This document shows positions 1-5,264 of a stretch of DNA of 5,264 nt, in pieces. This DNA comes from Roseburia sp. Its GTDB lineage: Bacteria > Bacillota > Clostridia > Lachnospirales > Lachnospiraceae. The stretch's first letter is position 1, and every line of letters starts with the position of its first letter. The position numbers were made by a program, and so were the translations under genes. The notes beneath the pieces are model-generated. The model saw nothing but the letters and a program-made list of their open reading frames with translations, was not told the DNA's origin and ran no database searches. The stretch is taken from the NCBI GenBank assembly GCA_030844625.1, contig JAUUNJ010000212.1, positions 1 to 5,264 on the forward strand, written 5' to 3'.

Positions 1-1
1 T

Positions 2-181
2 TCTGTTTTATCAAGATGTGGTGTCGGAATATCTGATATAGAGTTAGATTTTTCACATATTCATGAGTTTAATTCAGAAAGTATTTTAGCATCTATTGGA
101 GAAGCAACATCCAATATCAGTGAAAAAATATTGCTTACAATTGGAAAAACTATTCGTGATTATAACCGTGAACATAAAATT
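2..181 (+). other. C-terminal end of the giant protein's N-terminal helical domain
   Basis: Residues 1-60 read as the end of a compact domain, including SRCG near residue 4 and FSHIHEFNSE around residues 19-28, followed by an amphipathic helical stretch. Proteins of this helicase-methylase family carry a similar RCG...IxxFN segment just before their disordered linker, as I recall them. Its biochemical role is not known to me. The rest of the domain lies upstream of the window, so nothing can be said about a metal site or other catalytic residues. Confidence 0.55.
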
Positions 182-3100
182 TTTGAAAACAGACTTGATA
201 AAATCGAACATACATACTATAATAACAACAAAGAATATGAAGAAAGCAACACAAACATAATCAATAATCAAGGAGGAAGGGAAAATGAATATAGAATACA
301 TTCAGAACGGGGATTATCAGATTCCGAATTTGACACTAAAAGAACAGCCGGAGACTCCTCTAACGAAATGGGGATTGATGGCGAGAAATTATCTACTGGA
401 AACACACAAGTCAAAATTGATGACCTGGGAAATGAAAGGAGAGGACAGAACGAGATTGTTGGAGATTCAGGAACGAGCAGAAATGATTTTTACCAATCTC
501 GTGGAGGAAATGAAGAAGATAGAGCATATAACCGAGGAACTCAAGGCGAAGAATCAGCTGGAGTGGGTGCGTCAAGTCAACAACATAAGGCAGAGAGCCG
601 AGGAGATAGTAAAAACGGAAGTAATTTATCAGATTTAGATGAAAATTCTAATTTTATTCAGATGACATTATTTCCTAGTTTTGAAGAACAATCCGGAAAT
701 ATTGCAGTGGCGGTATCAAGAGAAGAAAATGCTCTTGATACTGCCACTTTTTCTATACCAGAAGAAGTGATTATTGCTGCATTAAAATTAGGTGGAGCGC
801 AGTCACATAGCCAATACTTTATTTATCAGCGTTATATTCATGATCAGGATATGATACAGTTTAAAAAGTTTATAAGGCAGGAATATGATTCTATCGGTCA
901 TGGAATAATCTTTGAAGGGAAAAAATATTCTTTCTGGTTTAACGAAAGCGGAATGAATATTGCACATGGAACCTCTGCCTTTGGAAGAAGTTCCTACTTG
1001 ATAGAATGGAGCGGTGTTACGGAACGTATTGCAAAAATAATAGAAAGTGGAAATTTTATTTCTAAAGAAGCTGCATATTTATCCAAAGAATATGTAATGA
1101 ATGAGCTTGCAGGGAATTTGCAGCTACATTTAAGAGATGTTTATAGGAAACTTGAGTTAAAAGAAGATTTTAACAAAGAATATTTTTTGGAGCGTTTATC
1201 TGATAAAAATAGAATAAAAGAAATCTCTAAAAGGTTATGGGAAATTGATGATGTTTATAGAGATAAAATTAGTATGTGGTCATACAGAAAAAATAAAAGA
1301 TTGATTGATGATGTCTATAATATTTCGAAAGAACCAATTCAGTATGAGTTTGAGCCAGAATATAAGGAGGCAGAAGCTAGTTTTATTACACAGGAAGAAA
1401 TTGATTATGTTCTTAATACTGGTTCAGGATTCGAACGAGGAAAAGAAAGAATATATGAGTTTTTTATTAAAAATGATGAACAAAAGAAGAGAGTTAATTT
1501 TCTAAAAATAGAGTATGGAGTAGGTTCACGTTCTCCAGGAGGATTAGGAAAAGTTTGGAATAGTCATCAGGATCATGATGCAAAAGGGTTAAAATTATCA
1601 AAAGGAAAAATCACAAATCCATTTATTGAAACATTATTGTCCTGGAATGTTGTTGCAAAGAGAATAGCAGAACTTATTCAGGATGGAAAATACCTTTCCC
1701 CAGAACAGATTGAAATTCTTGCAAATGATAAGATAGTCGAGGATGCATCAAAAAATCAAATAGATAGTCTGGAGCATAATAACTATTTGAAATTTGATGA
1801 ATTATTTAACGATATGTTTAACGGAAAAGTATCATATAAGAGATTTACGTTTGACAGTGAAACATTTGAACCTCTTAGCGTTGGATATATTGGAAATAAT
1901 TGTTTTTCTATAATGCATACCTTTGTACAAAACGGAGATTTGATGCGTGATCCGGAGATTGTAGTAAAGGCAGATAGAGAGAATCAGACGATTTCAGCAG
2001 TATCCTATGAGAACAGTTCTCTAGGTATTTACAATGAATTAAGTGAACTAGAGGAAATTAAGGATTGTAATATTTTCTTAGAAACATGGTTAAAAAATAT
2101 TGGACAACAGAAGCAACCATTACGAGAAGAGTATATTAACTATGAGGAACATGAGATCATTATAGAACGTGCCGAGGATGGAGAGATTACAAGCATTGGC
2201 TGTGATTCGGAAGAGATTCTCAATAAATATAAATTAGAACAAAATATTGAAGATATTCAGGAACATCCAGAGGAAATCAAGATAGCAGAACAAGTCTGTA
2301 TATCCTTAAAAATGGATGATATACATTTTTCATGGAATACAGAAAAAGATTGTATTGTTGTCGTGGATGAATTTGGGAATAGTTGGCTTGGAAAAGAGTT
2401 TTATTCTTTTATATTGACAGAAGTTGTGGATATTGAAAATAAAGAGACATTGATTCCATTTTCAAAAGATGTACTCGAACCTTTTTTGTATTATGCACAA
2501 AAAAATGGATTTGAATTGACAGTGCTCAAAACGGATAAAAATGTAAAAAACAGTAATTTAATTCCGGCAATAAATTTTCACATCACAGATGAATCCCTGG
2601 GCATAGGAACACCAAAAGAAAAATACCATAAAAATATTGCAGCAATTAAAACATTGAAGGAATTGGAAACAGAAGATAGAAATGCTACTCCAGAGGAACA
2701 AAAGATTTTATCTGAATATGTTGGATGGGGTGGTCTTGCAGATTGCTTCGATGAAAATAAACCCGCTTGGAAAAATGAGTATTCAGAATTAAAATCTCTG
2801 CTGACAGAGGAAGAATATCGTTCTGCCAGGGAAAGTGTACTGAATGCACACTACACAAACCCTGTCATTATCAGAGAAATGTATAATACGCTCGATAGAA
2901 TGAGATTTGTAAGAGGAAATATATTAGAACCGGCTTGTGCTGTAGGTAATTTTTTTGGGATGATTCCGGAAAAATTTAATGATAGTAATCTTTACGGTGT
3001 TGAGCTTGATGATGTTTCAGGAAGAATTGCACAGAAATTATATCCGAATGCAAAGATTGACATTACCGGGTATGAAAAAACAAATTATCCAAATGATTTC

Positions 3101-5264
3101 TTTGATGTAGCCATTGGAAATGTACCTTTTGGTGATTATCGGGTAAATGATAGGGAATATCAGAATGAAAATTTTTTGATACACGATTACTTTTTTGCAA
3201 AGTCTCTTGATAAGGTTCGAAGTGGTGGTATTGTTGCTTTTATTACAAGCAAAGGTACAATGGATAAAAAAGATGATACTGTGAGAAGATATTTGGCTGA
3301 GCGTGCTGAATTTTTAGGTGCGGTAAGATTGCCCAATATAGCATTTAAAGCGAATGCGGGAACAGAAGTAACCTCAGATATTATCTTTTTGAAAAAAAGG
3401 GATGGATTATCTCATGAAATTCCAGAATGGGTTTCTACAAGCTATAATGAAGATGAAATCCTTATGAATAGTTATTTTGTGGAGCATCCAGAAATGATTG
3501 TAGGAAATATGAAGATGATTTCTGGACAATTTGGAATGGAAAGTGCTTGTATTCTTGATGATACTGATACATTTGAAGAAAAATTAGTAAAAGCCTTAAG
3601 AAATATTGAAGGTGAAATAGAACTTCAGGAATTGGATGAGATAGAACCAGAAGAAAAAGAAGATATTATTCCTGCTTTGCCAGGAGTGGATAATTTTTCT
3701 TATGCTGTTGTTGAGGACAAAATTTATTATAGGGAAAATTCTATTATGCACCCGATTGATATACCAGAAAATCATAAGGAACGTGTAAAAGGTTTAATAC
3801 AGATTCGGGAATGTACATATAAACTGATTGATTTGCAGATGAATGATTATAGTGACGTTGAAATCCAAGCAGAACAACAGAAACTGAATGATTTATATGA
3901 CGAATTTGAAAAGAAATATGGAAGAATTTCCTCAAAAGCAAATGCCAAATATTTTGATTCCGATTCAGGATATCCTATGATTTGTTCTTTAGAATTATTT
4001 GATGAAGATGAGTTCATAGGAAAAGCAGATATATTTAGTAAAAGAACCATAAAAAAGGCAGAAAAGGTAACGTCTGTTGACACAGCAAGTGAAGCACTTA
4101 CTCTTTCACTAAACGAAAAAGGTAAAATTGATTTACTGTATATGAGTGAATTATCCGGCAAAGAGGAAGATGTGCTGACACAAGAACTAAAAGGAATTAT
4201 CTTTAAAAATCCGTTAACCGGACAATGGGAGCCGGCAGATGAATATTTATCCGGAAATGTTAGAAATAAACTGTCTGTAGCCCAAAATTTTGCTAAAACC
4301 AGTGATGAATTTATTCCAAATGTGGAAGCGTTAGAAAAAGTGCAACCAAAGGATTTGGATGCTTCTGAAATTGATATAAGGCTTGGAGCTACATGGATTG
4401 ATACAGACACGATTACTGATTTTGTAAGAAAAGTCTTAAAGCCAAGTGAATATATGTTTCGCTATGAATGGTTAAAGATCATGTATTCGGAATATACACA
4501 TGAGTGGAGAATCAAAGGAAAGAACGCAGATTCATCTAACCCACTTGCAAATTCAACGTATGGAACGGATAGAATTAATGCCTATAAAATTTTAGAAGAT
4601 ACTTTAAATTTAAAAGACGTTCAGGTTTATGACAGAATAGAGAATGCCGATGGAAGTATAAGCCGTAAACTAAATCAAAAAGAGACAACCATTGCAATCC
4701 AAAAGCAAGATGCACTAAAAGAAGCGTTTCAGGAATGGGTATTTAAAGACCGTGACAGACGAGTAGCTTTGTGCAAGAAATATAATGAAATATTCAATTC
4801 CATAAGACCAAGAGAATATGTGGGAGAAAATCTGACTTTTCCGGGAATGGCACTGGATATAACATTAAAAACTCATCAAAAAAATGCAGTTGCAAGGCAG
4901 TTGTATGGACCAAATACACTTCTTGCTCATTGTGTAGGTGCCGGAAAGACTTTCGAAATGGCAGCTGCAGCAATGGAAAGTAAGCGCCTTGGGTTATGTA
5001 GAAAGTCTCTTTTTGTTGTTCCAAATCATTTGATTGGAGACTGGGCAAAAGATTTTTTAAGACTTTATCCCGGTGCAAAAGTTCTGGCTGCAACAAAGAA
5101 AGATTTTATACCACAAAATAGAAAAAAGTTCTGTTCAAGAATTGCAACAGGGGACTATGATGCAGTAATTATTGGACATTCGCAGTTTGAAAAAATACCA
5201 CTTTCTATAGAACGACAGGCTGCAATTATACAATCACAGATTGATGAAATTGGAAATGCTATTA
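2..5264 (+). CDS. Giant N6-adenine methyltransferase/SF2 helicase fusion protein, partial at both ends
   Basis: A single frame without a stop runs through the entire window, about 1,754 codons; the start and stop codons lie outside. Read in order it contains the tail of an N-terminal domain, a disordered linker, two copies of a repeated domain, a DUF6908-like domain, a methyltransferase module with EPACAVGNF (residues 976-984) and NVPF (1040-1043), and a helicase core with GAGKT (1646-1650). Large proteins with this order are carried by clostridial conjugative elements and are usually annotated as helicase, SNF2-family or DNA methylase proteins; phage P1 DarB is a more distant relative of the same general design. 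It presumably acts on DNA in the cytoplasm, perhaps modifying or remodelling element DNA during transfer or protecting it from restriction. That role is inferred; only the motifs are seen. No signal peptide or membrane segment is evident in this part. The linker is overprinted by tnpV in another frame. Confidence 0.95.
195..223 (+). promoter_or_regulatory. SigmaA-type promoter for the nested tnpV gene
   Basis: TTGATA at 195-200 matches the -35 consensus at five of six bases. A spacer of exactly 17 bp separates it from TATAAT at 218-223, a perfect -10 box. Transcription should begin near 230, giving a leader of about 55 nt before the tnpV ATG at 285. The site lies inside the giant coding frame, where it reads as ordinary codons (LDK...YYNN). 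In AT-rich DNA partial promoter matches are common, but a full -10 with ideal spacing directly upstream of a strong ribosome binding site and a recognisable gene is more than background. No operator repeat was noticed around it. Confidence 0.7.
270..276 (+). promoter_or_regulatory. Strong ribosome binding site of tnpV
   Basis: AAGGAGG is a perfect Shine-Dalgarno core, 8 nt before the ATG at 285-287. It fixes the tnpV start and argues for independent initiation inside the giant frame. In the giant frame the same bases encode part of Gln-Gly-Gly-Arg, in the disordered linker. Confidence 0.85.
285..638 (+). CDS. tnpV: TnpV-family transposon-encoded protein, nested out of frame in the giant gene
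   Basis: This 117-residue protein resembles the TnpV family (named after tnpV of clostridial Tn4451-type elements), small proteins of about 110-130 residues. Recognisable features are an N-terminal NGDYQIPNLTL segment (residues 8-18), a KWGLMARNYLLE block (28-39) and a C-terminal TEELKAKNQLEWV (83-95) followed by VNNIRQRAEEIV (97-108), the family's most characteristic part. It is predicted to be mostly helical and charged. The function of TnpV proteins is not established; a role in regulation or excision of mobile elements has been suggested from gene context. The gene is in the +1 frame relative to the giant CDS and entirely inside it. It has its own promoter, an AAGGAGG ribosome binding site 8 nt before ATG, a TAG stop and a terminator-like hairpin 67 nt further on. 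It is not a chance shadow frame, because its sequence matches a known family along its full length. Confidence 0.85.
   Translation: MNIEYIQNGDYQIPNLTLKEQPETPLTKWGLMARNYLLETHKSKLMTWEMKGEDRTRLLEIQERAEMIFTNLVEEMKKIEHITEELKAKNQLEWVRQVNNIRQRAEEIVKTEVIYQI
659..673 (+). other. QMTLF motif: possible sliding-clamp binding peptide
   Basis: Residues 220-224 of the giant protein read QMTLF, followed by PSFEEQ, at the junction between the disordered linker and the first repeated domain. The bacterial beta-clamp binding consensus is QL(S/D)LF, and such peptides usually sit in flexible tails or linkers, as here. I recall a QLSLFP-like sequence at this place in related proteins. Binding to the replication clamp is inference from a five-residue motif only. 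Confidence 0.4.
706..752 (+). terminator. Intrinsic terminator-like hairpin after tnpV, inside the giant ORF
   Basis: The left arm AGTGGCGGTATCAAGAG (706-722) pairs with the right arm CTCTTGATACTGCCACT (732-748) over 17 positions. Sixteen are Watson-Crick pairs and one is a G-U wobble (712 with 742); the loop is 9 nt, AAGAAAATG. The right arm ends in a T-run (748-752), then C and T. The hairpin begins 67 nt after the tnpV stop. The T-run is only five bases long, which makes termination less than certain, but the long stem is striking in DNA this AT-rich. On the opposite strand no T-run follows the stem, so the signal points to plus-strand transcription. The same bases are translated in the giant protein as AVAVSREENALDTATF. 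Confidence 0.75.
749..1066 (+). repeat. Repeated domain of the giant protein, copy 1
   Basis: Residues about 250-355 start with FSIPEEVIIAALKLGG and continue through YFIYQRY, then FKKFIRQEY and IGHG, ending with LIEWSGVTERIAKIIESGNF. The order of elements is the same in copy 2: a (F/S)I..EE helix with Gly-Gly or Gly-rich turn, an IY aromatic helix, FL/FI..EY followed by a glycine turn, then W..V..RIA..I..G.(Y/F). The domain is typical of these helicase-methylase proteins, usually upstream of the methylase; I know no assigned function. Copy 1 is the more diverged and lacks the HDAKG segment seen in copy 2. Confidence 0.65.
1382..1708 (+). repeat. Repeated domain of the giant protein, copy 2
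   Basis: Residues about 461-570 repeat the architecture of copy 1: FITQEEIDYVLNTGSGF, an IYEFF helix, VNFLKIEYGVGSRSPGG, a HDAKGLKLSKG strand region, then LLSWNVVAKRIAELIQDGKYLS. The closing helix (W.VVAKRIAELI..GKYL) aligns well with W.GVTERIAKII..GNFI of copy 1. This copy carries the elements I recall as standard for the family, including a Gly-rich turn after the EYG and the DHDAKG motif. About 105 residues of charged helical sequence separate the two copies. Confidence 0.7.
1802..2113 (+). other. DUF6908-like domain of the giant protein
   Basis: Residues about 601-705 contain SETFEPLSVGYIGNNCFSI, then the diagnostic FVQNGDLMRDPEIV (about residues 642-655), and SYENSSLGIYNEL before WLKNIGQQ. 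QNGDLMRDPE followed by a YxN...G(V/I)Y segment is what I know as a signature of DUF6908, a domain of unknown function found both alone and inside large mobile-element proteins. Assignment is from memory of the family pattern; no function is claimed. Confidence 0.6.
2114..2572 (+). other. Unrecognised segment between the DUF6908-like and methyltransferase regions
   Basis: Residues about 705-857 begin with an acidic Glu-rich stretch (about 705-765), then appear to form a small alpha/beta unit with strands such as VCISLKMDDIHFSW and CIVVVDEFGNSWLG followed by LEPFLYYAQKNGFELTVL. Related proteins often have a small substrate- or partner-binding module at this point, but I do not recognise this one. 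The coding frame continues without interruption. Confidence 0.45.
2573..3403 (+). other. N6-adenine DNA methyltransferase-like module
   Basis: Residues about 858-1134. It opens with NFHITDESLG and a conserved helical entry, LSEYVGWGGL (about residues 902-911) and LNAHYTNPVI (about 949-958). Motif I, the S-adenosylmethionine loop, is EPACAVGNF (976-984), followed by an acidic motif II in GVELD (999-1003). The catalytic motif IV position reads NVPF (1040-1043) in place of the classical (N/D/S)PP(Y/F). After it come HDYFFAKSLDKVRSGG, FITSKGTMD, LGAVRLPNIAF and SDIIFLKKRD, matching the later part of gamma-type N6-adenine methylase folds. The motif order I then IV agrees with that class. Whether it methylates DNA cannot be told from sequence, because motif IV is non-canonical. 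Confidence 0.8.
3404..4792 (+). other. Conserved spacer joining the methylase and helicase modules
   Basis: Residues about 1135-1597 have no named domain that I can assign, but several blocks are familiar from this protein family: NSYFVEHPEM near residue 1157, a probable helical hairpin with ECTYKLIDLQMNDY and LNDLYDEFEKKYG (around residues 1271-1305), ADIFSKRTI (about 1344-1352), DEYLSGNVRNKL (about 1413-1424), and LDASEIDIRLGATWID (about 1453-1468). DEYLSGNVR and the RLGATWI block also occur in other methylase-helicase fusions, which suggests a structural adapter that positions the motor against the methylase. The antisense and alternative frames in this stretch hold nothing convincing. Confidence 0.6.
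4793..5263 (+). other. N-terminal part of the SF2 helicase core
   Basis: Residues about 1598-1754. FNSIRPREYVG leads into LKTHQKNAVARQL (about residues 1622-1634), equivalent to the Q-like motif of SNF2/DEAH-type helicases. Walker A follows in LLAHCVGAGKTFEM, with GAGKT at 1646-1650 and Lys1649 as the expected nucleotide-binding residue. Motif Ia is seen in FVVPNHLIGDWAKDF (about 1671-1685), and YDAVIIGHSQFEKI (about 1719-1732) is the motif Ib region. The window ends before the DExH Walker B motif and the second RecA-like domain, so ATPase competence is only half documented. No missing key residue is seen so far. Confidence 0.85.

Larger units (their letters stand above)
251..658 (+). other. 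Disordered linker of the giant protein, overprinted by tnpV
   Basis: In the giant frame, residues 84-219 are rich in Gly, Ser, Asp, Asn, Glu, Arg and Gln with few hydrophobic residues, so this is probably an unstructured linker between the N-terminal domain and the repeated domains. It includes ERGLSDSEFD (about residues 102-111) and SSQQHKAESRGD (about 192-203). Hand counting gives about 44% GC for 301-600, against about 28% for 1-240. The unusual composition is explained by the +1 frame, which encodes a folded TnpV-family protein across almost the same stretch. Confidence 0.75.

Noticed and set aside
86..301. 71-codon minus-strand ORF
   Set aside because: It lies opposite the giant frame, its Phe/Ile/Val-rich composition is what antisense of AT-rich coding DNA gives, and it has no convincing ribosome binding site or family resemblance.
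285..638. Programmed frameshift between the giant frame and tnpV
   Set aside because: Both frames are complete in themselves here, there is no obvious slippery heptamer with a structure at either edge, and tnpV has its own promoter and ribosome binding site.
662..664. Internal in-frame ATG as a start for a shorter giant-protein isoform
   Set aside because: No Shine-Dalgarno precedes it, and the terminator-like hairpin just downstream would work against such a transcript.
1305..1505. 66-codon plus-strand ORF in the same +1 phase as tnpV
   Set aside because: No Shine-Dalgarno before its ATG run, no promoter, and no recognisable sequence; unlike tnpV it overlaps a conserved folded domain (repeat copy 2).
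2414..2521. Two perfect TTGACA hexamers (2414-2419 and 2516-2521)
   Set aside because: Neither has a reasonable -10 box at 16-18 bp, and no start codon with a ribosome binding site follows; expected by chance in AT-rich coding DNA.
3744..3941. 65-codon minus-strand ORF
   Set aside because: Antisense shadow of the conserved methylase-helicase spacer, without start signals.
3847..4410. 187-codon minus-strand ORF, the longest antisense frame
   Set aside because: Ser/Phe-rich antisense of a Glu/Lys/Asp-rich coding region; length is explained by codon bias on the sense strand, and there is no ribosome binding site or family match.
4794..5096. 100-codon minus-strand ORF
   Set aside because: It lies opposite the helicase Walker A region, whose sense frame is strongly conserved; a shadow frame.

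Overview
The whole window lies inside one very long plus-strand reading frame (codons starting at position 2, about 1,754 codons, no stop, open at both ends). It is an internal piece of a giant multidomain protein that joins an N6-adenine DNA methyltransferase-like domain to a superfamily 2 helicase. Proteins of this type are carried by integrative and conjugative elements and large plasmids of Firmicutes, especially gut Clostridia. The AT-rich composition, codon use and Shine-Dalgarno style fit a low-GC clostridial host. No other mobile-element gene is in view, so the element itself is inferred from family knowledge.

Layout of the giant protein (residues numbered from position 2): end of an N-terminal helical domain (about 1-60); a hydrophilic, apparently disordered Gly/Ser/Asp/Asn/Arg-rich linker (about 84-220) ending in a QxxLF-type motif; two diverged tandem copies of one approximately 110-residue domain (about 250-355 and 461-570); a DUF6908-like domain (about 601-705); an unrecognised stretch (about 706-857); a methyltransferase module (about 858-1134); a conserved spacer (about 1135-1597); and the beginning of a helicase motor with Walker A (about 1598-1754). 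The window stops before the DExH motif.

The main discovery is a complete small transcription unit nested in the same strand and shifted +1 relative to the giant frame. It has a near-consensus promoter (TTGATA, 17-bp spacer, TATAAT; 195-223), an AAGGAGG ribosome binding site (270-276), a 117-codon gene for a TnpV-family protein (285-638), and a 17-bp stem hairpin followed by a T-run that looks like an intrinsic terminator (706-752). All four elements are also read as sense codons of the giant protein. The overlapped stretch is about 44% GC by hand count, against about 28% just upstream, as expected if two proteins constrain it.

How the two genes might interact is inference. Ribosomes reading the giant frame would run through the hairpin, whereas those reading tnpV stop 67 nt before it, so the terminator could stop tnpV transcripts while sparing a translated giant mRNA. 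The disordered linker of the giant protein is where such overprinting would be tolerated.
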